Positions 23,101 to 34,489 of a DNA stretch of 64,000 bases are shown in pieces. Made by a program: the position numbers and the translations under genes. Location: NCBI RefSeq assembly GCF_040954835.1, contig NC_090697.1, forward strand, positions 43,274,788-43,338,787, written 5' to 3'. The notes under the pieces are model-generated. The model was given only the letters and a program-made list of their open reading frames with translations, was not told where the DNA came from and did no database searches. Numbering within the stretch: position 1 is the first letter of the stretch; each line of letters starts with the position of its first letter. Source of the DNA: Lepisosteus oculatus (Eukaryota; Chordata; Actinopteri; Semionotiformes; Lepisosteidae).

Positions 23101-26100
23101 GGGAAAGGTACTGGATGTTTTTGATATTTCAAAATATTCTAAAAATATTCAAATATTCAAAATATACATGTGTAACGTGTGAAACGTGTAATGACTGAGT
23201 TAATTTCAGTAATTTAAATATGCCATTAGCATTTGCTGTGTTTTTAATCTCTCATCGTGTGTGTATACAGTATATATGTGTGTGTAGGTGGTAGCAGTAG
23301 CAGCAATTACCCCAAATCTAAAATCTTGTCTGCTGAACAAAACAGAATCTCAATGGGCTCCTCTTGCCTGTAGTCTTATCAAGATCATTTGGGTTTTAGT
23401 AATTAAATTTGTTTTTTGAAAGAAGCCATGATATGTGCTTTGAACACGAGGCTTGGTGGGTAGTCAGACTCCCACAACCTTTTGTTTCAAGAAGTGCCTC
23501 CTGTTTTTGGTTTTAAATGAACTTCCACATAGTTACCACCTGTTTCCTCTGGTTAGTGTTTCACTGTTGATAATGGGAAAAGTCGGCTCTGTTAACTTTT
23601 ATCAAATTACAATTCTGCGAGGTCCCCTTGTGATCTTCTCTGCTCAAATCTTAAAAGGCTAGTTTTTTTTTTTTTTAGCCTGTCAGTGTAGGACACTCCT
23701 TTAGGCCTGGGAATGTGTTTGGTTGCTTTTCCTTGGGACAGGTTCCAGACAAGCAGTCTTTCTTGTGGTGAACGGTAGTTTGAATGAGATCCGACTTCTG
23801 TTTGCCTGTTAATTGTCTCTCCCCAAAGACTAAAATTAAATCAACTTCAACACCTAAGTTATTTTTAATAGCTTCTTCAAGCTCAATGTCTGTCATCCTA
23901 TAGTTATACTTTGCTTTTAATACCTGTATGGAATATTTTTCACTTGGCTTAATTAAAATGAGTGTGGCAGACATTTTTGCATCCTCACATTGTCTAGTAA
24001 GACATAATGTGCTAACATAAGCTCGTAAGTCTTTTTCATAAGTAGCATTTGTCTTGATCATTTATCTTGCTACATGTAATATTCTGCACTTATCTACTGT
24101 ACATTAAATGTCACATGCCAGAGTTTTGCTTAGTCTTGAATTCTATTTTTTTTAATTTCTTTTAGAGGTGTTTTCTAGCCCTCCTACTTTATCATCTCAG
24201 ATATTGACTAGTTTACTAGAATTTAGATCTTTGGTATAAATTGGGAGGCACAATGGTCCTATTAAAGACCCACTAGCTGCATCACCCCACCCCAAATAAT
24301 AAAGAAATCTGTCTAGACAGATCAGCTTCTTTTAGCGAACGGCAGATTGCACAATAACATTTTCATTGAGGTGACATTAAGCTGTAGTTCTCTGTTGATT
24401 ACTATATATTTGTCATGTTTACAGAAATCTGGAATGTGAAGAGAATATTTATCTTGAGTCTTTTTTTTTTTTTTAGGATCTTACATCTTGCGATAATCCA
24501 TGAAGAGAGGGAATTTGCAGAACAGTTGATATCCTTGTTTCCCAAAGATGTGCTGGACATACAGAATGATCTTTACCAGGTAAAGTCTTGAACATTTGAC
24601 ACTTGGAGTCCATCATTAGACATTTTTTAAAAACTTTCTGTATGCTTCCAGCCACCGTGTGGTTATTTAGAATAATTAATCCTGGTCCTGGAGAACATTG
24701 TGTAGATTGCTATAATATTCCATTATGATCAATTAAACAATTGAGTTAACATAATTTGTCAGTACAATGTAAGTACTGTTCATCCTCCAATTCCCAGAGT
24801 TCTCTTAGTTGAAAAGACTGAGATACTTGCCACTAGTTTACAGGTGTTGCCAATTTTAAAAACAGGTTACCTGTAAAATTCACTGGACTAGGGTTGTTCC
24901 AGGGCCAAGCTGGAAATTCATGCTTTAAAATGCTTTATTTAACTTGTCAAACAATGAAACTAAACAAATTACCCTGAAAATATACATCTGTCTGAGACTC
25001 CAAAGATGTCAACTACCATTTAAAAGATATTCATTTTGGAGAGCTGGTGTCTGCTCTTCCTCGTTGTTTTCACTTATTTTCTTGTGGGCTACCATAACAT
25101 GTTGGCATTAGTCCAACACTTTTTCTACTCTGCAAATGAAACTGAGTGCAAATTCCTTTCAACTTCCAATTTCAGTATGGTAAGATTAAAGCACTATTTC
25201 GTGTATGTCATCAAACCTGTGTAGTATACTCTATATTACTGTTAATGTTATTGTACTAAGTAAGGCTCAAGGGCAGTAGATATATGTGATATTGAATAGC
25301 ATTAGAAACGGTATACAAACATCTGGAAATGCTGTAATCTTATGACTCAAAAATTCACCTTTGTAGGCCTGAGTTCAGCTTTATATAAGGCCTGAATTAA
25401 TGAATTGAGCCAGGAATACAAAGCCAATACTTGAATGCTGGTTTTGTTTCAGAAACTCTTTCTACTGCCCAGTCAAAACCTGTCATCAGGGACTGGAGTT
25501 ATAATTTGCAGCCATTAGATGCAATGCCATTTTCATTAAAAAAAATGAAAAATTTGTGATCTCAATTCCTATCTCATGCGTATCAATTCTATTATCATAT
25601 ATTTTAACCAAGGGTTTTAACATGGGGTGTTTGGTACAGTAGGGTAATTTTTGGGGGTGACAAGCAGAGCATTTTTAGTAGTTCTGAGCAGGAAAGGAAA
25701 CTCCTGGATACTAGAATGAAAGCTATCTGCCCCTTTGGGAAAATCTGCCGTTATGTTTCCAGAAAATTCCTGAGCAGTGTGTTTTTGATTAATGTGCAGT
25801 AAAAACATAAGGAACGTGCAGTTAAACCTTTCCAGTAGGGACTTTCTTTTTCCATGGGTCTAAGGGACTTTTTTGTGGGGGAGAGTTAAAAAGGGAATCC
25901 CCCCGCAATCAAATTTAGAAACATCGGGAAGGGGATCTCCCACTAAGACTAATTTAGGGCCTGGAAGTAGTCATTTTTATATAATTTTGCTATGAATGCA
26001 GTAGCAGTTTGCACAAATGTCTTTTGTTGGAAGGTCAAAAGTTTATTACGTGGTTTTGGGTGTGATTAATCTCTTAGACATGACCCCTCTGATTACTTTC

Positions 26101-28969
26101 AAAACTAGTTGTAATAATTAGTTACTAAATATTTTTAAAATGTTTCCTTCCTGTCATTTCTAAAAATCTCTTTTAATAGTGTAAGAAGATATGAAATTTA
26201 TTTTAAATGCACAAGTACTCCCAAATATAATAAAGGTATTTTGGTCAAGGGTTCTACATGTTAAAAGCCAGAAAAGGTTTGTAACGAGTACTATTTACTT
26301 TTTAATGTACAGTAACTGACCTTCGTTGGTTAATTTAATCTACTGTAGCTTTCCAAAACTTGTGAAGTGAAAAGGTGATTTGCCTTTAAAAACCCTAAGC
26401 ACAGCCATGATACCTTCTAATTTGGTAACATTCTTCCAAAAAAAAGGGGGGGTTCCATCAGCCACTTTTTAAAGAAATGAAAGGATCAACTGTCCCATTT
26501 ACTAAATTCAGTGATTTTAGGCTGCTTACATTTGGGTAGGTCACAAATTAGCAGGTTTCAAAATCGTCGGAAGCAAAACAATAACAAAACACTATTTTAT
26601 ATGCAGCTAACATGAAAGTGCCAAACAGCCAAATGTCTAATTTGATTCGCTTCTCGGCTGAATTTACCCAACGCCTGACAAGGAAGCTGTCGTTGTTTTG
26701 TTCTCTTGACAGACGCCATTACATCTGGCCACGTACCTGAACCTGACCTCGGTGGTGCAGGCACTGGTGCACAAGCAGGCCAGCCTGGAGCTGCAGGACC
26801 AGGACGGCAACACGCCGCTCCACGTGGCTTGTGAGCAGGGGCGGTTGGACTGCATCAACGAGATGACCCGAGGCCTTTCTGTTAGGCAGCTGGGCTGCGT
26901 CCTGGAGATCCAGAACTGGAGAGGTATTCAGAATGGTTCGCCTTGGCGCATGAGAAAAAGGCAGAAAAGTGCAGCCACAGACGTACAGTATTTCCTCAAA
27001 GCACTTGAGGGCTAGATGAGGATTGTGAAAGCTCTTGGAAACAGGGCCTCCCTGCTCTTTCTGCTGGGGGCGGTCACTTCTTTATCCAGACTTTTATGAA
27101 GTAATAATGCTTAGCTCTCCAGACAAATGTAATGCTTTCCGACTCGCATTACAAACAGGCTGACTTTTTCTGATAAATTCCGCCTTTCAAAGAACGGACA
27201 TGTATTTAGTGTAAGCTCTCATACTTCAGAAGTATTGACGTATGTCCAAAACTTGTGTCCTGCTTCTTATAAACTTTGGTCTTTTGTCTTATTGTAGGCC
27301 TGACATGCCTCCACTTAGCCACTCTGCGGAGAAATCATCGGCTCGTGAAACTTCTGCTGAAGAAGTGCGCAAACATCAATACTCAGGTGCTGTGCGGTTG
27401 TTCTTCTGTGTTGGCTGACCTACGGATATGAAAGGATGAAGTTTAAAATTTGTTTCCATTTAATACAGCGATAGCCATTGTAATATTTTCCAATACTGCA
27501 TGACCTAGCAACCTTCACCTGAACAGAATAATATAAGAGATTGTATCAAGAACGCCTTCCTTCCATGCTACTGTGCAGGCGCAAGCAAAATACTGTATGT
27601 TGTTTAGATAAATCCAGTAGTAGTGACTGTCTGAAGGACTTGAATTTCTTCTGTATTTTTTTTTAAAGTACCAATATCCTTAATTCAGTTTGAGAAACAA
27701 ACACTATTTTGTGTAACTCAACAGTTTGAAAAAGCCCCATGAAGACAGCTGTGGTATAAATTAAATCTTTTTATCTTTCCCTGTCAGTGGGAAATATTGC
27801 AGGTGTCAGCCCCAGAAGTTTATGGTAACTTTGTGGGTTTAGCCAAGAATCTTCTTTAAAACTCAAGCAATGGGTTTTGAAGTACCCTTTGGCATGTGGG
27901 TCCAAGTTTTAAACTGGTTCTAAGCACTGATGTTTCCTTAGGTGCTCCTTTACAATCTTGCCACCTAAACTGAAATTATCCTTAACTGAGGCCGCTATCG
28001 TTAAAAGAACTGTCAAGCACAGATTGACATTGTTTCCTAAGTAACCATGTTTCTCCTCTGCTTTTCCTATTCAGGAGGGAACGAGCGGAAAGACTCCTCT
28101 GCATCTGGCCGTGGAGCTGCATGACCCGTCTTTGGTGACGCTGCTGTTGAATCAGGGAGCCAATGTGGATGCAGCAATGTACAATGGCTGCACCTCTTTG
28201 CATCTGGCAGTTGGAAGACAGGACGCCACAATCGCTAACTTGCTGTGCCAGTCTGGAGCTGATAAGATGTTACGGAACATGGAAGACGAGACCGCCCTGG
28301 ACCTCGCTGATGGAAACGATGATGTAAGTTTGCTTCCGGAATGTTGGAGCTTGGGGGGGATTTCATTAACAAGGAGACGGATTCAAAGGGCTAAAAATCA
28401 TAGTAGGACATTTGGAAGGCTAATGCAAGTCAGGCAGTCCTCTTCAAAGCTGTTAGGGCAGGTTTAATATGTGTATAACATATTGATGTGCAAGTCAGGG
28501 AGGGGTTGAACGGTTCTCATCAGAACGGCAGTGTACAATTATACTGTTTCGAGTGTACACTGACTAAAAGCTGAATAACTGTTTAGCAGTGTTTTTCCAG
28601 TGTTCCTGGGATAAACCATTTCATTCCTCCACATTGCGAATGTTTCAGCTGTGTTTCTAAAATAAATAAAAACAAGCTTGTCTTACATGCTTTACAGCCC
28701 CTACCAAGGCCTGTGCAGTCCCACCCACCTCTAGGCCTCTAGGCCTTATCCTGCACTCAGCGGGTGTTTGTTTTCCTGCTCCCTGGGAGTCTGACACATA
28801 CAGTATTTAGCTTTTAGCGTCTTCTTTTCGTTGTAAGCTTGGCTGTTGCAGCATGGGTATCACTGCAGCTGGTTAAATTTGTCCTCTTTGTGTCTTCCAG
28901 ATCCTTGCACTCTTTCCATTTGATGACATTCAGATCTCTGGCCGGTCTGTTGTTGGAATGAAATTCTGA
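13788..28969 (+). CDS. NFKBIE: NF-kappa-B inhibitor epsilon (whole gene, six coding exons)
   Basis: The protein holds NF-kappa-B dimers in the cytosol until IKK phosphorylation triggers its degradation. Coding exons are 13788-14146, 24477-24579, 26713-26923, 27298-27386, 28075-28323 and 28901-28969. All have GT/AG introns and join without a frame break to 359 residues; human I-kappa-B epsilon is about 361. The N-terminus has SQCDSG (residues 18-23), a degron of the DSG type, and SSYGSSSL. Six ankyrin repeats follow from about residue 121, with TPLHLA, TPLHVA, TCLHLA, TPLHLA and TSLHLA cores. The tail FPFDDIQISG matches the epsilon C-terminus, and there is no acidic PEST tail as in alpha or beta. 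SLC35B2 downstream supports epsilon rather than another I-kappa-B. The degron spacing is unusual (see findings). Confidence 0.95.
17240..17565 (+). mobile_element. Diverged 5S-derived SINE
   Basis: GAGATGGGAGAC at about 17262-17273 corresponds to the 5S TGGATGAGAGACC region. GCTGGAAATGGTGTTGGTGACC, then GAGACTTTAAACTGAAG, follow in the order seen in the copies at 1-540 and 34.5 kb. The tail is strongly diverged or lost. Confidence 0.6.
17319..17332 (+). promoter_or_regulatory. CTCF core motif match within a SINE
   Basis: CCAGCAGGTGGCGC fits the CTCF core CCASYAGRKGGCRS at all 14 positions. It lies in the body of the diverged 5S-derived SINE in NFKBIE intron 1. Binding is not shown. Confidence 0.5.
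19871..20650 (-). pseudogene. hAT-family DNA transposon remnant with transposase fragment
   Basis: The minus-strand frame at about 20365-20640 reads HRIIEMKDYIKSTLIEHV, SRYFSLQLDES, LLVYVRYEFEG and EDFLFCKPLPTGTTGEHIF. This is the pattern of hAT transposases of the ZBED/FAM200-like group (LDES motif, then LLVFVRY, then FLFC-PL). The left end CAGTGGTTCTCAAACG at 19871 resembles a hAT terminal inverted repeat; the preceding 8 bases CAATAGAG could be a target duplication. The right terminus was not found and only a fragment of the transposase survives. Confidence 0.7.
20020..20092 (-). mobile_element. LINE/SINE 3' tail fragment
   Basis: The reverse complement gives a GCTATATCAAATAAAGTTTATTATTAT-like tail preceded by the pairing block of L2/Deu-type 3' ends. 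It sits inside the hAT remnant, so it probably inserted later. Confidence 0.5.
23670..24310 (-). mobile_element. CR1-type LINE fragment, antisense in NFKBIE intron 1
   Basis: CCTGTCAGTGTAGGACACTCC at 23680-23700 and a TACATTAAATGTCACATGCCAGAG...CTTAGTCTTGAATTC block at about 24100-24145 match the reverse complement of CR1 coding and 3' regions, as at 55.4-55.8 kb. The 128-codon minus-strand open frame at 23675-24061 is part of this decayed element, not a host exon. Confidence 0.6.
24477..24579 (+). CDS. NFKBIE: NFKBIE coding exon 2 (ankyrin repeat 1)
   Basis: The acceptor is a long T-run ending TTTTAG|G. The first base completes Thr120, then ILHLAIIHEE and DVLDIQNDLYQ follow, matching the first ankyrin repeat of I-kappa-B proteins. 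The donor is CAG|GTAAAG, phase 0. Confidence 0.93.
25893..25940 (+). promoter_or_regulatory. Pair of consensus kappa-B motifs in NFKBIE intron 2
   Basis: GGGAATCCCC (25893-25902) and GGGGATCTCC (25931-25940) both fit GGGRNWYYCC and lie 28 bases apart in a G-rich patch. Function as an intronic enhancer is an inference. Confidence 0.35.
26713..26923 (+). CDS. NFKBIE: NFKBIE coding exon 3 (ankyrin repeats 2-3)
   Basis: The acceptor is TTGACAG|ACG. It encodes residues 155-224, with TPLHLATYLNL and TPLHVACEQG repeat cores, and ends LEIQNWR plus one base of the Gly codon. The donor is G|GTATTC, phase 1. The exon is clearly more GC-rich than the flanking introns. Confidence 0.93.
27298..27386 (+). 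CDS. NFKBIE: NFKBIE coding exon 4 (ankyrin repeat 4)
   Basis: The acceptor is TTGTAG|GC. It completes Gly225, then LTCLHLATLRRNH and KKCANINTQ follow. The donor is CAG|GTGCTG, phase 0. Confidence 0.93.
28075..28323 (+). CDS. NFKBIE: NFKBIE coding exon 5 (ankyrin repeats 5-6)
   Basis: The acceptor is TATTCAG|GAG. Eighty-three codons encode EGTSGKTPLHLAVE, NQGANVDAAMYNGC, TSLHLAVGRQD and the partial repeat TALDLADGNDD. EGTSGKT is shared with human I-kappa-B epsilon. The donor is GAT|GTAAGT, phase 0. Confidence 0.94.
28901..28969 (+). CDS. NFKBIE: NFKBIE coding exon 6 (C-terminus)
   Basis: The acceptor is TCTTCCAG|ATC. It encodes 22 residues including FPFDDIQISGR, the counterpart of the PFDD-KISG tail of human I-kappa-B epsilon, and ends at TGA 28967-28969. 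Confidence 0.92.
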   Translation: MLALFPFDDIQISGRSVVGMKF

Positions 28970-29270
28970 AGACTTGTGACATGGCAACCCTGAGGACTTA
29001 ACATGCGTATTTATAACCAGACATTTCCAAAGACTTTGGTTTGAATTTTGGACTGCCCACCTGAGCAGCATTTTTCTTCTGAAATCAGTACAATACATAT
29101 ATTGCCAGGAACTGAATCCTAAGGATGTTGTCTCCTCTGGGCTGCTATTTGTGTTATACATTTTGTTTTAGGGGAATTCTGTTTTTTTTAATTGTATTAA
29201 TGTATGTTCTTTTATAAAAAATCACTTCCTAGAGATCCCTTTCACTTATGTAGAAGTGTAGGAGGAGGGA

Positions 29271-29387
29271 ATTAAATCTTGCCTAAATGTTTAACTGAAA
29301 CCTTCTGTAACTGTTGGAAGAAGAGTGGTATCAAATAGGTATTTATATAGGCACCTATTTGGAGTTGGTGGAGGTTAAATTATTAAA
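29271..29387 (+). terminator. Candidate NFKBIE poly(A) signals
   Basis: ATTAAA occurs at 29271-29276 and 29382-29387, 300-420 bases after the stop codon. A canonical AATAAA is found only at 31016-31021, past a SINE, and could be a distal signal. Choosing between them needs transcript data. Confidence 0.35.
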
Positions 29388-29529
29388 CTTGCCATCTTTT
29401 GACTGATGATTTTTGATCCAGTGTTCTTGTTGCTTAGTCTTCTGAAATACTTTATATAATTCTGTTTTTTGAAGTTTTTGGACAATACACATTTCAGTAA
29501 ATATTAACTCTGCACCACTTTTTTTTGGG

Positions 29530-29815
29530 CTGTCAACTTAATAATTGCTTACACTTATATAGTGCTTTTCTGGACACTCCACTCAAAGCGCTTTACAGGT
29601 ACTGGGGACTCCCCTCCACCACCACCAATGTGCAGCATCCACCTGGATGATGTGACAGCAGCCATAGTGCGCCAGAACGCTCACCACACACCAGCTATCA
29701 GTGGGGAGGAGAGCAGAGTAATGAAGCCAATTCATAGATGGGGATTATTAGGAGGCCATGATTGGTGAGGGCCAATGGGAAATTTGGCCAGGACGCCGGG
29801 GTCTAAACTTGGCTT
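29530..29815 (-). mobile_element. 5S-derived SINE, truncated, minus strand
   Basis: Reverse complement of the body and tail of the copy at 1-540. It shows the ATATAGTGCTTTTCTGGACACTCCACTC tail, the GTGCGCCAGAACGCTCACCACACACCAGCTATC block, and ends near GGCCAGGACGCC. The 5S head is missing, as expected of a 5'-truncated insertion. It lies about 560 bases after the NFKBIE stop. Confidence 0.85.
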
Positions 29816-31464
29816 TAGAGATTGTGCTGTATGCATTGCTAACTAGGTGATCACTCTGGTATTTAGTGGAGTGAAAATCAGGATTTCCTGTAGATAGTGG
29901 TAGATGTGACTGTTAAAATAAGCCTAAGGTAATATTGTGTAGTGTGACAGGGGGAATCTTTTTACTGAAAGATTAACCAATCCCAGCTGACATTCAGCTG
30001 GATAGCCACCTCACAGATGGGACTTCCATAGAAAGAGAGGAATGAGAATCACCGCATTACATCCTAGATACTGTCATTCAGTGCGTAAAAGCCACTCCTG
30101 AGCTTGCGTCTTTGTAGTGTATCATCTAACCCATTCCCAGCCAACACATTTGTTGCCAAGCATAGTCAGTCAAAGCTACAGGCCGATACATGCTTTTCAT
30201 CTCACTTACAAGCCTTGAGTGCACTTGTAGATCATTAGAAGTTGAAAGGTCATGTGATTCAAGGAGTGGTTTTCACTGCTTAGTGATTACTGATGTGATT
30301 GTATTTGTCAAAATGTTTGAATTTTAGATTTAGCTTATCTGCAGCTTTCAGATGGTACTCGTGGACAGACTCCTTTACTTTTGATGCTATAAATTATTGC
30401 ACTTATTTACCACAGGTGTGTTGCAAATGGAGCAATGTGGACGGTGCTAGTGATATACAAAAAAAACTGAAATCTTCAAAGCCTTCTAATGAACTGCCAT
30501 CAAAGCTAACTGTAGATGCTGTCTGCAGCAGACACAGATGTATGAAGCCTCCACATGATCAGCTGGGAGGCTAGCTTTGTTGAGCTGTCTTCCTAGTGCC
30601 TGCAAGACTATAGCAGTATAAGTGTTTTTCTTGTTAATTTGATGATGAAATGGCAGTGTGTGACAGTATTGAAAAATGCAACAGTTTGTACATTAGCTGT
30701 TACTCAATTTGTGATCAGATCTGCATTTTCTTTGCTTAAGGAAGAAAAAAAGCACATTTTTGTTTTGATGCCTCTTTCTATACAGTATGTTCATTTCTCT
30801 AAAGCTGTTAACACTAAAGTCCTTTTTCACCCTGTCTTAAAAAGGTACTTCTTCTTGCATTCTAGCCGCACATTTTACAAATAACAGCTTTCTCTAATAC
30901 ATTGGTTTCCTTTTGAAGGGCACACCATACTGATGCAGAATGGTTTCATCTTTTCTGTGAAAACCTTTCCAAGGAACAGCTTATGTTGTATTTTTGTTGA
31001 TGAATTACCTGTGCCAATAAACTAGTAACAAACTTTTTTCTTTTTGTTTTCATATTGTTTATTATACAGAGATGTGTTCTGTATATCCTCAATGAAAATT
31101 TCTTGCAACATCTTATTAATTCAGCAAGCTGTTTCCAAAATAGTTTTTATTTTGCTGGCTAATTTCTTACCACTTGAAATAGATTCATAGAGCTGAACAT
31201 GGATATGCAGTCTTTTCATCTTCAGGTCTTGGAACACCAAAATGATAATTTGATGCATACATCTTGCAGGTAAATAGCCTTCATAAGCTTTGTGTATTAA
31301 AGGTAATTTGTGGGAACTCTCAGGAAAGGAATATTTATAATTAGCTATGTATTGAAATTATTACTTTAACAGTTAAGATAAGGCACAACTTCTGAGCTAT
31401 ATTCCTCATTTTCAGTCCTATCTGTTAGCCTTATGCCAGTATATTGGCCTGTCAAATTCAGACA
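29816..31464. other. NFKBIE-SLC35B2 spacer, nothing recognised
   Basis: AT-rich. An AATAAA at 31016-31021 is followed by a T-rich stretch. No exon was recognised. Confidence 0.4.
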
Positions 31465-31690
31465 TTAATAAGAGCTTAAGAAGGGTTAGTTGTGAGAAGA
31501 GGCCATTCAGTCCATCTAACCAATTTGGTTGTTGCTAAGTAATCCAAGGATCTCATCCAGTCCTGTCCTGCTAGTGGCCTGGCTATCAGCTTTATCAACA
31601 TGACTAGGTACAGTAGCTTGTTTCATACTCCCACACCCTTCTGAATAGTGAACTTTCTCAGTTTTAAATGGTTTATTATTCTTTGTATGC
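31465..31690 (-). mobile_element. CR1-type LINE 3' end
   Basis: The plus strand reads AGAGGCCATTCAGTCCATCTAAC, then AAGGATCTCATCCAG and ACTCCCACACCCTTCTGAATAG. This is the same order as the better preserved copy at 55.05-55.26 kb, which is the reverse complement of a CR1 3' region. Confidence 0.65.
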
Positions 31691-32404
31691 ACAGCACACA
31701 AGCAGGAAATTCCCAGGTGCAGAACCAATACAAAGACATCGTTAAAGAGGCTGCACTAAAGGGTGTTTTTATGGATTAAAGGATTTTAAGATTAAACAGG
31801 GATGGTAGCATAAACTGCTGCACAACTAAATCGAGCAGTGTGCACATTTTTTGTTTTACTTGTCAGTTGTTTCAAATATGACACACAAAAATAAATCCCA
31901 TTCTTACTTTAATCTGCCTCAGATTGGTAGCAAGTGACAGCTGTTTTTGTTTTAGATGTATTAATTAAAATAATGACTTAAGTCAAGATAACAAAGTGCC
32001 ATTTGTCTCATTATGAACCAAGGGGCAGAATTACAGGTCAGAGCACATGAAGGACTAGTGTTAAGGTTGCCTGTATTTTAAGATACAGCACTCAATTGCT
32101 TAATTGAAGGCAGCTCTGCTTTCTGGTCTGCTTTTTCACTCCTTTGTTAAGTTGTGCTCCTCTGAACAGTTCCTAAATTTGATAATGTAATTAATATGAT
32201 GTAATGCAGTGGACTGGAATGGCCCCATCTTTATGTTGCCCTGTCTTTTCCCATTTATTTCATCTTTTGTCATTAGGTAGCAATAAATCATCTTAAGTTC
32301 AGTAGTGAATCTAAGAATTCTATTGAATAAAAGAGGTGTGAGGACAGCATGGTGGCACAGTGAAAAAACTGACTCCAGTATGAGTGTTTGTATATCCATA
32401 TTAT

Positions 32405-32695
32405 ATCTACTTTATCCAATACAGGTTTGTGAGGCTGCTGGAGTCTATCCCAATAAGTCATAGGAGCAAAGCAGGACATACCCTGGATGGAATGCCAGTC
32501 CATCACAGGGCACACACTTATACCAGGGTCAATTTTCCCAGAAGCCAGTTAACCTAGAAGTATGTCTTTGGACTGTTGGAGGAAACCCGTATGAACACAG
32601 GGAGAACATACACACCACACAGATAGCACCCCAGGAATTGAACCCAAGATCCTACTGTCGTAAGGTTGTAATGCCAACCACTGCACCACCTGTCA
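32405..32695 (-). mobile_element. Fish SINE copy, minus strand
   Basis: Contains TCCAATACAGG, GGAATGCCAGTCCATCACAGG, TGTCTTTGGACTGTTGGAGGAAACC and a tRNA-like head ending GAATTGAACCCAAGATCC...CCAACCACTGCACCACC. The same order is seen at 60.9-61.27 kb. A short plus-strand head-like piece (CAGCATGGTGGCACAGTG, 32345-32362) lies just left of it. Confidence 0.75.
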
Positions 32696-33019
32696 TTTAA
32701 GATAATTATTCCTTACCTAGATTTCTGTATACTAAAGAAGTGACACAAGTCTTTGTGAGAAAATGTCTACTGGTTATCTCCTAATACCTTTCTAGATGAC
32801 TGGTTTGGAGAACCAGCTAACAGGTACAGTGAGTGCCAGTTTAGTCTGCACACTAAATTTGATGTATTTCAGTTGTGGTCTTAGGGCGATGGAAGTACCG
32901 TGGGATTCTGGAGTAGTCACAGTCTGTGGGTCTAATGAAGGCAAACTTTAATTTGAGGATATTTAGAGGATACAAAATCATATACTATATTTTCTCCTGG
33001 TAGTAGTAACAACAACTTC

Positions 33020-33120
33020 TATTTTCACCTGAAGACACCTGAAGAAGGTTCCACAGCTGAAATGTTGTCTTTTTCCTTTACTTTTCAAGATGGACTAAAC
33101 CTTTACCTGTTTCTTTGCAA
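33020..33120 (+). repeat. Dispersed CCTGAAGAAGG repeat tail
   Basis: CACCTGAAGAAGGTTCCACAGCTGAAATGTTGTC at 33037-33069 is followed by a T/C-rich stretch and ACTAAACCTTTACCTGTTTCTTTGCA. The order is as in the copy at 37.28-37.37 kb. The element family is possibly Penelope-like. Confidence 0.6.
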
Positions 33121-34489
33121 TTTCTATTTTCTGTTTCTTTTGAAAAGTTATTTTCCTGCAACAGTTTGTATGGCAAATTCCATACCTTTAACAGACAGCT
33201 GTTCACCTGCAGTATATGTTCACCTACCTGACTTAAATTCTGTCTCATATTTAAAATGCTTAAAATATGATTCTAAAGCTTTTAAAGTTACCAATATTTA
33301 TTTCCAGAGCGACATTAAGCTGAGAAAGATTGTTTCTTAGGTCCATCAGTTTTCTGGTCAATGCCACCTTAACATTTACTGACTCAAGTCACCTGTTTCC
33401 TGTCATCTCCATGGCAACTTTGTGTGGGCGCTCAGATAACCTATTGGTCAAATATACCAGGCCGTGATCAGCAGTATTTATGGTTTCCTTTTTTACAAGC
33501 CTTCTTCCTTTATTCTTAGTATTGTGTTGCAATAGTGACAGACACTGGAAATTTTAGAGTGAGGAGATCACAAAATCCTGTGAAAAGCCCTTTATTGGTA
33601 CATTTTAAAACAGTTTTTTTAAGATTGCATTAATAGAATTTCACAGGTTCTCAACAAAAGCAGCCAAAAATACGTCATTAAAATATGACTCGAGCTTTTG
33701 ACAGTAAATACATCCGCTTTCTCTGAGAAGGCTCTTGACTTTTGTTTTGCACTTTCTATATAAATTTATGAAAAAATTGAAAATATTGAGTCATCAGCCT
33801 GAAGTCTTTAATTATGTAATTTCTCTATTTTATCATCTTTTGAGTAACATATTGTCAGAGCTCTTTGAGCTCATGTTATTTCCATTTGTATTGCTTATGA
33901 AAAGCTGTGACAATCAGATTAAGAAATCACAATTGCAAAACTTACAGAGGACATTCAAACATTTTATTACAACTAAGCCAATCACCATGTAATCACATTT
34001 ATGTGACTGGATGATACTTAAAGTATTCAAAGCTTCTTTCACATCAGCTGTTCAGCATGAGGGTTTGTGTCAGTGTAGCTCAAAATAAATTATTAGCACT
34101 CTTCTTATTAGATCATAATAACAATAACATATCAGCTGCATTGTGACAAGACCTTGTTTGCCATTTGTGGATCTTTTGGGTTTTTTTTCCAATAACAAAT
34201 GATCTAATCTATCTCAGCAACAAATAAAGTTGATTCAAACACCATGTGATATGCAACCATGCAACCAACAGTATGTCTGTTGGTTACAACAGTCATTCTT
34301 AGTCCTGGCCCTGCTAAACTCCTGTATCTTCTAGTTTTCTACTCCATCTTATTTCTTAATCACAGGTTTATTTATTTCATTTTTCTATTTGAGGCTTTTC
34401 CTTGCTGTCACATTTTATAGCACTATGTATCTAACAAACCAGATTAAACATTTTTGGTATTTTCCATCCATTGCCAGCAGCAACTGTAT

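Larger units (their letters stand above)
14147..24476 (+). other. NFKBIE: NFKBIE intron 1 (10.3 kb)
   Basis: A large first intron holding a diverged 5S-derived SINE with a CTCF-core match, a hAT transposase remnant, a LINE tail and a CR1 fragment. A minus-strand kappa-B match (GGAATTCCCC, 18067-18076) also lies here. Open frames within it have no recognisable homology outside the repeats. Confidence 0.8.

Noticed and set aside
23675..24061. A 128-codon minus-strand open frame as a possible gene inside NFKBIE intron 1
   Set aside because: Its flanks match CR1 LINE sequence seen elsewhere in the window; it is best read as part of a decayed element.
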